A DNA stretch of 64,000 nucleotides from Vibrio mexicanus. Its GTDB lineage: Bacteria; Pseudomonadota; Gammaproteobacteria; Enterobacterales; Vibrionaceae. The DNA lies in assembly GCF_001012815.1 (NCBI RefSeq), contig NZ_JYJP01000116.1:80989-144988 (forward strand), written 5' to 3'. Below, in pieces: positions 1-9,387 of this stretch (positions within the stretch are counted from its first letter, which is position 1; each line of letters opens with the position of its first letter). Under the pieces are notes generated by a model. The model saw only the letters and a program-made list of their open reading frames with translations, made no database searches and had not been told where the DNA came from. A program made the translations under genes and the position numbers.

Positions 1-246
1 ACCAGTTTGGTCTTTGATCTCTTTAATGATTGAGTGTGTACGATCACGCTCACCAGAGTTAGCGCCATATGTGACAGAGACAAACTTAGGTTGAAGTGTC
101 TTAAGACGGTGTACAGAGTTCCAAAGTGTCTCTTCCATTTTCTCGCTGCTTGGCGGAAAAAATTCAAAAGACACATTAATGTTGTCTGAAAGCTCAGCCA
201 CATTTTGGTTCAAAGCGTCAATATGACCTGCGTGTGTATAACCCAT
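1..246 (-). CDS. metF: 5,10-methylenetetrahydrofolate reductase, N-terminal part
   Basis: MetF reduces methylene-THF to methyl-THF, the methyl donor for methionine synthesis. Only the first 82 codons are inside the window; the gene runs off the left edge. The translation starts MGYTHAGHID and contains the MetF hallmark SFEFFPP, followed by VTYGANSGERDRT, which matches the start of the TIM barrel. The start codon at 244-246 is preceded on the minus strand by a good AGGGAG ribosome site. MetJ boxes lie about 55 bp upstream, so methionine repression is expected. It lies downstream of metBL in the same direction but is separated from them by a hairpin. Confidence 0.93.
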   Translation of the reverse strand, partial: MGYTHAGHIDALNQNVAELSDNINVSFEFFPPSSEKMEETLWNSVHRLKTLQPKFVSVTYGANSGERDRTHSIIKEIKDQTG

Positions 247-299
247 CTTACTCTCCCTTCAACTAGCAAGGCTAGCTGCTCAATATCAATTCCGTAATT

Positions 300-323
300 C
301 GACGTTTAGACGTCTATATGTCC
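300..323. promoter_or_regulatory. MetJ operator (three tandem met boxes) of metF
   Basis: Three adjacent 8-bp boxes in phase, CGACGTTT, AGACGTCT and ATATGTCC. The central one is a perfect consensus met box. MetJ with S-adenosylmethionine binds such tandem boxes cooperatively (established). The position just upstream of metF fits repression of that gene. Confidence 0.85.
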
Positions 324-446
324 ACAGAATGTAATGAATACGATTTAATGTCAATAATGTGATTATGAATTTTTCTCATGTTGACTATGAAAATAGTCTA
401 AGAAGAGTCAGCACTAGAAAGTGAGGGTAAGGAGCGCTAGGGGATA

Positions 447-486
447 AGCCAGCAAAACTCACTTCAGATAAGTGAGTTTTGTGGCT
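447..486 (-). terminator. Hairpin between metL and metF
   Basis: A long stem, AGCC(A/G)CAAAACTCACTT against AAGTGAGTTTTGTGGCT with one bulged base and a 5-nt loop, lies just after the metL stop on the minus strand. No clean U-tract follows on the minus strand, so it may be a weak or attenuating terminator that separates metBL from metF transcription. Confidence 0.55.
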
Positions 487-499
487 CAAATCGGGATGA

Positions 500-2910
500 T
501 TACAGCAGGCTAGAAAGTAAGTTAAGGTCTGACTGGATAGCGCCAGCTGTGACTTCTCGGCCAGCACCTGGGCCACGAATCACGAGCGGGTTATCCCTGT
601 ACCATTTACTTTCGATGGCAAAGATGTTGTCGCACGGAAGTAGGTTGGCAAGAGCATGCTCTTTTGCGAGCGCCTCCACACCTACGGTAGCAACGCCGTC
701 TTTTTCCAAACGCGCGACATAGCGGAGAACTTTATCTTCGCGTTGTGCTTTTTTCAGAATTTCGGCCAACTGATCGCTCAGAAGCTGGCCTTTGTCCAAA
801 AAGTCATCCAGTGATAAATCGGCCAGTTCAGCAGGAACTAAAGATTCCACTTTGACGTTTTCTGGTTCGATTTCTAAACCTGACTCGCGAGCAAGAATGA
901 CGAGCTTACGCATGACATCAGAACCATCCAGATCGGCACGAGGATCGGGTTCGGTTAGACCTTGCTGCCAAGCTAGGTCGACAAGCTCCGCGAATGGGAC
1001 ACTGCCATCATATTGTTGGAATAGCCAAGACAAAGTACCTGAGAAGATTCCAGATAGCGCGACAATTTCATCACCACTTTCACGTAGATCGCGAACGGTG
1101 TGGTTGATGGGTAGACCCGCACCAACCGTGGCGTTGTATAGCCAATGACGATTGATTTTAGCGAACGCATCTTGAACGGCATGGTAGTACTCACTTGCCG
1201 CTGAGCCTGCGACTTTGTTAGCCGAAATTAGATGCAAACCTTGCTCAGCAATCTCTAGGTACTGCTCTGCCAGCACTTTACTGGCGGTCACATCCAAGAC
1301 GATAGCATCGTCGTAGCCTTGTAGGTTACCTAACTGTTCTATCCACGTTTTACCATCGTTGGCAATGGCTTCTTCGTCGAAGTGGGCACTTACTGTTGCT
1401 GCATCAATACCTTTTGGATCGAACCAGTAGGTTTGACTATCCACAACAGCAACCAAGTCAAAGCTCATACCACGGCGTTTTTCTAGCTCCACTTTCTGCT
1501 CGGCAAAAAGGCTCAGCCAGCTTGAACCGATATTGCCTTTGCCACAAAGCGCAACCGCGACGCGTTTCTGAGCCTGAAACAGTTGGCTATGCACTTGTTT
1601 CACTAATTGATCGGTTTGTGTCGTTCGCAGAACCGCAACTAAGCTTAAGCCCGATTGAGACTCTGAAATAAACTCGACAGGTGATGACTTCAACTGCTGA
1701 TAAAAGCCATAACAGTGGTTAGCATTCTTAATCACGCCAGCACCTACCGCCGCAACCAGAGAGTAGCCCTCTTTGAGTTTGATTTCTGCTTCTATCGCTG
1801 CGTCTTGCAAGTGACTTAATGCACCGCCAGCAATCTCAGCGGTATAGGCTAGGCGAATGCGGAATTGGTCTGGTTGAGCCTCAAAAGCAAGTGGCTCTAA
1901 CTGAGCGCGTTTGAGGCTATTGAGCAGCTCTTTCTCTACACGTTCGAAGTCGTGACCATGGCCGAAAGTGAGTTGAATCAGCAGCACTTCATCAAGAGAA
2001 GTGATGATCTTCGCGCCGCGACCGGAAGCCAATACACGTTCAATTCGAGTTGAGCCTGACTCTGGCTGGTAGCTGCAACGTAGGTGTAAGTCCATGGTGC
2101 TTTGAGCTACAGGCTGCAGTGTACGGCTATGTAAAACAGGTGCGGCAAGACGAGCTAGCTCACTGGCTTCATCTAAGCGCAGTAGTGGTAGCAAGCAAGC
2201 ATCAGAGACTAAGCGAGGGTCTGCGCTGTAAACACCCGCAACGTCACTCCAAATGGTCACACGAGAGACTTCAGCCAGTGCGCCAATGACGGTTGCTGAA
2301 TAGTCTGAACCATTGCGTCCAAGCAGCACGGTTTGCCCTTGCTCGTTTTGCGCCATGAAGCCGGTAATCACCACTCGATGGTGCGCATGTTGAGCCAACA
2401 CTTCTTTCAGTAGCGGGTAAGAGTTACCTCGGTCAACTTCTGGTTGAGTGCCAGCTTCTGCTCTCAAAAAGCGCGCGCATCTTGTGCAACGGCAGCTAAG
2501 TCTTGCTCATTGAGCAAAGCGGCAAGCAGCCTTGAAGACCAAACTTCACCGTGACCTAGCACAGACGCTTTTTCTGCTTCAGAGAGCGGAGCCACCAGTT
2601 CACCAAGCGTACTGAATTCATCGATAAGCTGGGATTCGAGTTCCTGCTTGAGCTGGGACGTCAGCAGATTCTCAATCAGGTCGATTTGAAAACGTTTTAG
2701 CTCTTGCAGTGCTTCGTGTGCAAGGCGGCCGTCTTTGCTTAACGCTTCGATAAACTCAATCAGTTTATTGGTGGTTTTGCCAGCGGCAGAAACCACAATA
2801 AGATCTTCGCTGTCGGAATACTCTTTTAAGATATTGGCCACACGGCGGTAGCATTCTGGATTGGCTAAGCTACTGCCACCAAACTTGTGTAGTTGACGAG
2901 AAGCGGTCAT
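500..2910 (-). CDS. metL: Bifunctional aspartokinase II / homoserine dehydrogenase II (frameshifted in this sequence)
   Basis: MetL makes aspartyl phosphate and later homoserine, the first and third steps towards methionine and threonine. The N-terminal aspartokinase domain (KFGGSS at residues 8-13, then VLLGRNGSDYSAT) is followed by the homoserine dehydrogenase half (FGKGNIGS-type site CGKGNIGSSW; VTASKVLAEQYL; NHTVRDL; GAGREVTAGAIQSD at the end). The reading frame breaks at 2466-2470, where five A on the plus strand should be six. Restoring one base joins ...DARAF to LRAEAGTQ as in E. coli MetL and gives about 803 residues, the usual length. The start overlaps the metB stop, so the two are translationally coupled. 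The break is probably a sequencing error. Confidence 0.93.
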
Positions 2911-4082
2911 TAACGAGCTCCTTGCGTGCGCGTTTGTTCAAATGCTTGTCTAAGGTCGTCAATCAGATCGGTGGCATCTTCCAAGCCAACAGAGAGGCGA
3001 AGTAGGTTTTGAGACACGCCAGCTTCTTCTAAGGCTTCTTCACCCATCGCTCGGTGTGTCATTGAGGCTGGGTGGCAGATTAAGCTCTCAACGCCACCTA
3101 GGGATTCTGCAAGTGAAAACAGCTCTAGCTTACCAACGAAGTATTTGAGATCTTCAAAGCTGCCTGCGAATTCAAAACTCAGCATGGAACCAAAGCCCGA
3201 TTGCTGTTTCTTGGCAATCTCGTGGCCTGGGTGCTGAGGAAGACTTGGATGGTAGATGGTGCCTACTAACTCTTCAGTTTGTAGGTAGCTGAGAATTTCT
3301 GCTGAGCTTTCTTCGTGTACACGCATGCGCGCACCTAGAGTACGAATTCCACGTAGCGTCATGTAGCTATCAAATGGCGTACCGGTCGCGCCAATACAGT
3401 TGCCCCACCAAGCGAGCTCTTCCGCATGTTCTTCGGTTTTGGTGATCACTACACCACCAATCACATCAGAGTGACCGTTGATGAACTTGGTTGTTGAGTG
3501 GATTACAAAGTCTGCACCGAGCTCTAAAGGCTTTTGGAACACAGGAGTCAAAAAGGTGTTATCCACGGCAATCAGTGCACCAACGTTTTTTGCCAGTTGG
3601 CAGACTTTTTCAATATCGACCACGCGAACCAGCGGGTTTGACGGTGTTTCAATCAAGATCAGTTTTGGTTTTTTTGCGATTGCAGCTTCGAGCTCTTGGT
3701 CATTAGATTGGTCAACAAACTGGACTTTGAAATCGCCTTTGTTTGAGCGGGTATTGAAAAGGCGGTATGTGCCACCATAGCAGTCATGCGGTGCAACGAT
3801 CAGGTCATCTGGGCCTAGGAAAGCAGATACCCATAAGTTGAGGGCAGAAGTTCCGCAGTTGGTCACTACGGCGCCTTTACCAGACTCTAGTTCAAAAAGG
3901 GCAGTTTCAAGCAAGCCACGGTTTGGGTTGCCGGAGCGGGTGTAATCGTATGTTGGGACTTCCCCAAACGCAGGAAACCCGTAATTTGTAGAAAGGTAGA
4001 TAGGTGGCACAACCGCGTGGTGTTGGGTGTCTGATTCGATACCAGTACGTACGGCTATAGTGGCTGGCTTGCGTGTGCTCAT
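2910..4082 (-). CDS. metB: Cystathionine gamma-synthase
   Basis: PLP enzyme that condenses O-succinylhomoserine with cysteine to cystathionine. The 390-residue product has the Cys/Met-metabolism fold: YDYTRSGNPNR, the nucleotide-contact region VTNCGTSALNLW, VAPHDCYGGTYRLF, and the PLP lysine in HSTTKFINGHSDVIGG near residue 198. The C-terminal SLGGVESLICHPASMTH is typical of the family. It is the first gene of metBL and is divergent from metJ across four met boxes, so MetJ repression is expected. Length and motifs are complete. Confidence 0.95.
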   Translation of the reverse strand: MSTRKPATIAVRTGIESDTQHHAVVPPIYLSTNYGFPAFGEVPTYDYTRSGNPNRGLLETALFELESGKGAVVTNCGTSALNLWVSAFLGPDDLIVAPHDCYGGTYRLFNTRSNKGDFKVQFVDQSNDQELEAAIAKKPKLILIETPSNPLVRVVDIEKVCQLAKNVGALIAVDNTFLTPVFQKPLELGADFVIHSTTKFINGHSDVIGGVVITKTEEHAEELAWWGNCIGATGTPFDSYMTLRGIRTLGARMRVHEESSAEILSYLQTEELVGTIYHPSLPQHPGHEIAKKQQSGFGSMLSFEFAGSFEDLKYFVGKLELFSLAESLGGVESLICHPASMTHRAMGEEALEEAGVSQNLLRLSVGLEDATDLIDDLRQAFEQTRTQGAR

Positions 4083-4194
4083 AGGTGTTTCCTTTCAAAC
4101 AGTAGTGACTTGTTAGGGGGAATAGGCTATATCTAATGTTCACTAGAGATAGAAATTCCTTTTCTATTAACACTACTTTAACTGTCGAATTTTG

Positions 4195-4226
4195 AGACGT
4201 CAACACTTCTAGACGTCTATATGTCT
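4195..4226. promoter_or_regulatory. MetJ operator between metB and metJ (four met boxes)
   Basis: Four contiguous 8-mers, AGACGTCA, ACACTTCT, AGACGTCT and ATATGTCT. The third is a perfect met box and the first differs at one base. The arrangement in the divergent metB-metJ gap is the classical site for MetJ repression of metBL and autoregulation of metJ. Confidence 0.9.
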
Positions 4227-4302
4227 TTGCTTGTAGCCTTAAATGCCGCTAAAATTCACACTCTCTATTTTTAATAACGATAAAATTGAACGAAGGTGCG
4301 CA

Positions 4303-4623
4303 ATGGCAGACTGGAATGGCGAATATATTAGCCCGTACGCTGAACACGGTAAGAAAAGTGAGCAAGTGAAAAAGATCACGGTATCGATTCCACTTAAAGT
4401 ACTTAAGGTGTTAACGGATGAGCGTACTCGTCGCCAAATTAATAACCTGCGCCACGCAACGAACAGTGAACTGCTGTGCGAAGCTTTCCTACATGCTTAT
4501 ACCGGCCAGCCATTACCAACAGATGAAGATCTGCGTAAAGACCGTCCAGACGATATTCCAGCTGAAGTGAAAAAGCTGATGACTGAGATGGGTATTGAGT
4601 TTGAAGCGTTTGATGAAGAGTAA
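4303..4623 (+). CDS. metJ: Methionine repressor MetJ
   Basis: Ribbon-helix-helix repressor that uses S-adenosylmethionine as corepressor. The 106-residue product starts MADWNGEYISPYAEHGKKSE. The DNA-contacting beta strand KKITVSIPLKVLKVLTDERTRRQ and the helix NLRHATNSELLCEAFLHA are intact, as in E. coli MetJ (about 105 residues). An in-frame ATG 60 bases upstream is available, but the family start is the internal one chosen here. The gene is followed by a hairpin shared with the convergent malic enzyme gene. Confidence 0.95.
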   Translation: MADWNGEYISPYAEHGKKSEQVKKITVSIPLKVLKVLTDERTRRQINNLRHATNSELLCEAFLHAYTGQPLPTDEDLRKDRPDDIPAEVKKLMTEMGIEFEAFDEE

Positions 4624-4643
4624 GTAAAAATAGCACCTAATTA

Positions 4644-4674
4644 AAAACGGCTTACGAGATATCGTAAGCGTTTT
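4644..4674. terminator. Bidirectional terminator between metJ and malic enzyme gene
   Basis: Perfect 8-bp stem GCTTACGA/TCGTAAGC with a 4-nt loop, flanked by AAAA on the left and TTTT on the right. It could therefore work for both convergent genes. Confidence 0.7.
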
Positions 4675-4704
4675 AGTTTGTGCGCGGTTTGCTACGAAAA
4701 AGGT

Positions 4705-6011
4705 TTAACCTTCCATGTAGCCTTCTGGCATTTCAATTCGAGCAACACCTGAATCTACCGCAGCCTGTGCTACTGCCTTTGCAACGCGAGGAAGCAAGCG
4801 TGGATCCATTGGCTTAGGTATGATGTAGCCCTTACCAAATTCAAGATGCGTTTCACCCGCCGCTTTAAGTACTTCTGCTGGTACGTCTTCTTTTGCTAAC
4901 TGGCGAATGGCTTCAACAGCCGCTAACTTCATCTCGTCATTGATTTCGCTTGCACGAACATCTAGCGCTCCACGGAAAATGAATGGGAAACACAGTACGT
5001 TGTTTACTTGGTTAGGGTAGTCACTGCGACCCGTTCCCATAATCAGATCGTCACGAACTTCATGAGCCAGCTCTGGCTTGATTTCTGGATCTGGGTTTGA
5101 ACAAGCAAACACAATTGGCTTTTCTGCCATTAGTTCAAGTGCTTCCGCTGGCAGTAGGTTAGGGCCTGATACGCCAAGGAATAGGTCTGCACCAGCGATA
5201 ACATCTTCAAGTGTGCGCTTGTCGGTGTTGTTCGCAAATAGCTGTTTGTATTCGTTCAGATCGTCACGACGAGTATGAATCACGCCTTTACGGTCAAGCA
5301 TGTAGATACGCTCACGCATTGCGCCACACTTAATCAATAGCTCCATACACGCCACAGCCGCTGCGCCTGCACCCAGACAGACAATGGTGGCGTCTTCTAA
5401 CTTTTTACCTTGAAGTTCGATCGCATTAAGCATACCTGCAGCGGTAACAATCGCAGTACCGTGCTGATCATCATGGAAAACTGGAACGTCACAACGCTCG
5501 ATTAGGCGACTTTCAATTTCAAAACAGTCTGGTGCTTTGATGTCTTCTAAGTTGATGCCACCAAAGGTGTCTGCGATGTTGGCAACCGTATCCACGAACT
5601 CATCGATGGTGCGGTGCTTCACTTCGATATCAATCGAGTCTAGACCTGCAAAGCGTTTAAATAGTAGCGCTTTACCTTCCATGACGGGTTTCGATGCGAT
5701 AGGGCCAAGGTTACCTAAACCAAGAATCGCAGTACCGTTAGATATAACCGCGACCGTATTGCCTTTTGACGTGTACTTGTAGACGTTATCCACATTCTGC
5801 GCAATTTCACGGACTGGCTCTGCAACACCAGGCTGTATGCGAGCGCCAGATCTTCTGCAGAATTAGCAGGCTTTGTTACTTCAACCGCAATTTTTCCTGG
5901 GGTTGGGTAAGCATGGTAATCCAGTGCTTGTTGGCGAAATTGTTCTTCAGCAGAAAGTTCTTGGGAATTAACGTCTTGGCGATTGTCATCAGGCATAGGG
6001 GCGATACTCAA
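4705..6011 (-). CDS. Short-form malic enzyme (malate to pyruvate), frameshifted here
   Basis: NAD(P)-dependent malic enzyme of the short single-unit type (about 430 residues, no phosphotransacetylase domain). It contains the malic N-terminal domain with the family tyrosine region (ALDYHAYPTPGKI) and VYKYTSKGN, VFHDDQHGTA for metal and malate binding, and the Rossmann stretch CLGAGAAAVACMELL. The frame is broken near residue 60 at 5831-5832: two G on the plus strand should be three. The correction restores AYSPGVAEPVREIAQNVDN, a canonical malic enzyme segment. Because the rest is intact, the break is most likely an error. It stands next to metJ, and its cofactor cannot be decided from sequence alone. 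Confidence 0.88.
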
Positions 6012-6237
6012 AAAAGTTATAATGGGAAGAGGAAATTCTAGTTTAATTGAAGCCGCTCAGCCTGCCTAGATGATAATGCGAGGGAAATCATCAAAATGCC
6101 GCAATTCGCTACTGATAAGACCAGAGGTGTGTGAACGCGCTAACTTTTTGTAGTGAGTAAAAATAAATGACTTGTAAGGATATGAAATTCAACACTTAAT
6201 GCGTTTGAAACGATGTATCACTAGGTATTTAGGCAAC
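6012..6237. other. Intergenic region between malic enzyme and rpmE
   Basis: About 225 bases, AT-rich, holding the presumed promoter of the malic enzyme gene on the minus strand. No open reading frame or repeat stands out. Confidence 0.4.
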
Positions 6238-6265
6238 AAAAAAGGACGCCGTAGCGTCCTTTTTT
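6238..6265 (-). terminator. Rho-independent terminator of rpmE
   Basis: GGACGC/GCGTCC stem with a CGTA loop, flanked by A6 and T6, placed 22 bp after the rpmE stop on the minus strand. Confidence 0.85.
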
Positions 6266-6286
6266 AAATCATAACGATAGAAAGAA

Positions 6287-6508
6287 TTACTTCTTACCGC
6301 TTGATAGAGCACCGAAACGCTTGTTGAAGCGATCAACACGGCCGCCAGTATCAACGATACGTTGCTTACCAGTGTAGAACGGGTGACATTGGTCACATAC
6401 GTCTAGGTGGATAGATTCTTTTGCTAGAGTTGAGTTGAACTCAAAAGTGTTGCCGCAAGAACAAGTTGCTTTTACAGCTTTGTATTCTGGGTGGATACCA
6501 GCTTTCAT
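6287..6508 (-). CDS. rpmE: 50S ribosomal protein L31 (zinc-binding type)
   Basis: Small 73-residue ribosomal protein. It has the zinc-site cysteines of the C+ form (CSCG at residues 16-19 and CDQC at 37-40) and the family end RVDRFNKRFG. The start MKAGIHPEY is standard. A good AGGTTATCCC-type leader precedes it on the minus strand. It is monocistronic with its own terminator. Confidence 0.97.
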   Translation of the reverse strand: MKAGIHPEYKAVKATCSCGNTFEFNSTLAKESIHLDVCDQCHPFYTGKQRIVDTGGRVDRFNKRFGALSSGKK

Positions 6509-6839
6509 GGGATAACCTCAAATTGGGCCGTGTCGCCATCCGATTCTATGCCGGACACCACACGTAGTTAATAAAATTTACTTATTGCGTACCGCTACGA
6601 CATCCAAAGATGAAGTGAGCCATAACGCTAAGGCGCAGTATAGTAATGAATCCATTGGCCGTGATCAACCAGTTTGCTAACTTTTTCACCAATTATTCGC
6701 ATTACACTTCTAAATAGACCTTGGATGAGGTGTTTTAATTCCTTCTCATCTTTGAACGGGATTCGAAGACTCTCATAGACCGCCTATCCAAAGCCCTTTA
6801 AACTAACGGTATCTCATTGTTCTATAGCTGCTGATTTTT
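6509..6839. other. Divergent promoter region rpmE/priA
   Basis: 331 bases between divergent genes. They must hold both promoters and the rpmE leader. I see no open reading frame, repeat array or clear operator here. Confidence 0.4.
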
Positions 6840-9041
6840 ATGCGTCCAACTATCGCTCGTGTTGCTTTGCCTGTTCCTTTGGATAAGCAGTTCGACTACT
6901 TGATCCCTTCTCATCTGTTTCCAGTTATTGGGGTGCGCGTTTCTGTCCCTTTTGGCAGGCAGACGCTGGTGGGCATTGTGACCGAGCTTGTGAGCGAATC
7001 GGAATTCTCATTAGATAAGCTAAAACCGATCAAGCAGCTTCTCGACACCGCACCCGTCTGGCCCCAATCTTTATATGAGCTTTTACAATGGTGTAGTCGT
7101 TTCTATCAATACCCTTTGGGCGATACTTTATGTAATGCACTGCCTAGCGCTTTGCGTAAAGGTAAGGTCGCTGATTTCACCTCAATTGTTGAATGGCAAC
7201 TTACTCCCACGGGCAAAGATCAACTCATGGTTGGCTTTGGGCGTGCAGTTAAGCAAGGGCAAGTGGTTAAGCTGTTGGAGCATGGGCCTCTTTCGCACCA
7301 AGCTTTACTTGATGCGGATGTGAGTTCAACTACACTCAAAGCCCTTCAAGAGAAAGGTTGGGTCGAATCGAAAGAGACCAAGCCCATATTCAAGCCTTGG
7401 TCTCGCGATGTTGAAGCTAAGGTTGAAAAGCCCAAGCTCAATGAAGAGCAGGCGATTGCGATTGCGACGGTAAACAGCAATCCAGAGTTTGGCTGCTATT
7501 TGTTAGAAGGGGTGACAGGTTCCGGTAAGACAGAAGTGTACTTGAACATGATCAAACCTGTGCTTGAAAAAGGCAGGCAAGCCTTAGTGCTGGTGCCAGA
7601 GATTGGCCTAACCCCGCAAACCATCAATCGATTTAAAAAGCGTTTTGATGTGCCTGTAGAAGTGATTCACTCGGGTTTAAATGACACTGAGCGCCTTAAC
7701 GCTTGGCTTTCTGCGCGCGATAAAGTGGCTGGCATCGTGATTGGTACTCGCTCTGCGCTGCTAACGCCGTTTGCTGATCTTGGCATTATTATTGTCGATG
7801 AAGAGCACGATGCCTCTTATAAGCAGCAAGATAGCCTGCGTTACCACGCTCGCGATGTTGCGATTATGCGTGCTAATAAAGAGCAGATACCGATTGTGCT
7901 CGGTACTGCGACTCCCGCGCTGGAAACACTGCACAATGCGCAAACGGGTAAATATCACCATTTAACATTGACCCATCGAGCGGGCGCAGGTACACCAACA
8001 ACGAATAAAGTGCTGGATGTAAAAGGCCTTTATTTAGAAAGTGGACTATCGGCCCCTTTGATTGCAGAAATGCGCCGCCACCTTGATGCCGGAAATCAGG
8101 TGATGCTGTTTCTGAATCGTCGTGGTTTTTCACCCGCTTTGATGTGTCATGAATGTGGTTGGATTGCAGACTGTCAGCGTTGCGACGCTTACTATACCTA
8201 TCATCAAAATAGCAATGAGATCCGTTGTCATCATTGTGGCTCCCAGCGGCCAGTGATTCACCAATGTCAAAGTTGTGGCTCGACTCATCTAGTGACTGTC
8301 GGAGTGGGAACAGAGCAGCTTGAAGACCAACTTGGCAAATTGTTCCCACAATATAAGACGATCCGCATCGATCGTGACAGCACTCGCCGTAAAGGCAGCC
8401 TAGAGTCTGCACTAGAATCGATTCGCAAAGGTGATTACCAAATACTGATTGGGACACAAATGCTGGCTAAAGGGCATCATTTCCCAGACGTAACATTAGT
8501 CGGATTACTTGATGTGGATGGTTCTTTATATAGTAGTGATTTTCGCGCTTCAGAGCGTTTGGCTCAGCTGTTTATCCAGGTGGCGGGTAGGGCGGGTCGT
8601 GCCAGCAAGCCAGGCGAAGTGATTCTGCAGACGCACCACCCAGAACACAGCTTATTACAAGCTCTGCTGACCAAAGGCTATGGGGACTTTGCTCAAACCG
8701 CGTTAGAAGAGCGAAAAATGGCGATGCTACCTCCGTTTTCGTATCTGACCATGATTCGCGCCGAAGCGAACGATTCTAAGTTGGTGGAGGACTTTTTGCG
8801 TCAGGTACGCCATACCTTGGAAGCGCACCCGCTATTTGATGATTACTGCATGGTACTGGGCCCAACGCCGGCCCCGCTTGCCAAGCGAGCGGGTAAGTCC
8901 CGTTGGCAATTACTGCTCCAAACGCAATCTCGCCCGCTGATGCAAAAAATACTCTACAGCGCCAAGCCCGCGATTCATCTTCTGCCGAGTGCTAAGAAAG
9001 TACGTTGGTCCATGGATATCGAACCGCAAGATCTTAGTTAG
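6840..9041 (+). CDS. priA: Primosomal replication protein N' (PriA helicase)
   Basis: 3'-5' DNA helicase that reloads the replisome at stalled forks. The 733-residue product has the N-terminal DNA-binding domain (ARVALPVPLDKQFDYLIP), Walker A GVTGSGKTEVY (about residue 227), the DEEH box IIVDEEHDASYKQQ, and GTATPALETL. The zinc-binding cysteine cluster follows (CHECGWIADCQRCD, then CHHCG and CQSCG near residues 436-480). Helicase motifs V-VI (GTQMLAKGHHFP, QVAGRAGR) complete it. Length and motifs are complete; no frameshift is seen. Confidence 0.97.
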   Translation: MRPTIARVALPVPLDKQFDYLIPSHLFPVIGVRVSVPFGRQTLVGIVTELVSESEFSLDKLKPIKQLLDTAPVWPQSLYELLQWCSRFYQYPLGDTLCNALPSALRKGKVADFTSIVEWQLTPTGKDQLMVGFGRAVKQGQVVKLLEHGPLSHQALLDADVSSTTLKALQEKGWVESKETKPIFKPWSRDVEAKVEKPKLNEEQAIAIATVNSNPEFGCYLLEGVTGSGKTEVYLNMIKPVLEKGRQALVLVPEIGLTPQTINRFKKRFDVPVEVIHSGLNDTERLNAWLSARDKVAGIVIGTRSALLTPFADLGIIIVDEEHDASYKQQDSLRYHARDVAIMRANKEQIPIVLGTATPALETLHNAQTGKYHHLTLTHRAGAGTPTTNKVLDVKGLYLESGLSAPLIAEMRRHLDAGNQVMLFLNRRGFSPALMCHECGWIADCQRCDAYYTYHQNSNEIRCHHCGSQRPVIHQCQSCGSTHLVTVGVGTEQLEDQLGKLFPQYKTIRIDRDSTRRKGSLESALESIRKGDYQILIGTQMLAKGHHFPDVTLVGLLDVDGSLYSSDFRASERLAQLFIQVAGRAGRASKPGEVILQTHHPEHSLLQALLTKGYGDFAQTALEERKMAMLPPFSYLTMIRAEANDSKLVEDFLRQVRHTLEAHPLFDDYCMVLGPTPAPLAKRAGKSRWQLLLQTQSRPLMQKILYSAKPAIHLLPSAKKVRWSMDIEPQDLS

Positions 9042-9130
9042 TGTAAATTTTATCCAAACGCAAACGATTGGCATTTCTCTATCATTCTGATAGTTATGTT
9101 AATTTGAAGAGATAATTAAATCTGTTTTAT

Positions 9131-9146
9131 TGTGATTGAAATCACA
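9131..9146. promoter_or_regulatory. CRP site upstream of cytR
   Basis: TGTGA-TTGAAA-TCACA is a perfect match to the CRP consensus half-sites with 6-bp spacing. It lies about 240 bp before the cytR start in a 346-bp gene-free stretch. cAMP-CRP control of cytR fits, since CytR acts together with CRP (established in E. coli). No paired second site was identified. Confidence 0.75.
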
Positions 9147-9387
9147 AATGTTGTGCAATTTTTGTTAATCTCCCCGTAACTTTATCCTCTGAAATGAATA
9201 CACTAGACTTTGCTCACGTTTGTCGAGTGAAAAATGACTAGAACAAGTTTCAGCTTGTCTTTAACCCACCTCCGAAAGAGAGGCGTTCACATAGTGATAA
9301 AGGGTAACTACTAACAACAGTCTGTGTGGCCATCCTGTTTGAGCGATCGGCAGCATGCTTAGGAATAAAATAAAGAGGGTAAAAATT

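Noticed and set aside
500..2910. Genuine loss of MetL
   Set aside because: A single missing base in a homopolymer, identical in kind to breaks in hslU and frdA, is better explained as a sequencing error.
4243..4302. Upstream start for metJ
   Set aside because: It would add twenty residues not found in MetJ; the internal ATG matches the family start.
7873..8457. Long antisense open frame within priA
   Set aside because: It lies entirely opposite an intact PriA with all motifs; composition and lack of a ribosome site mark it as a shadow.
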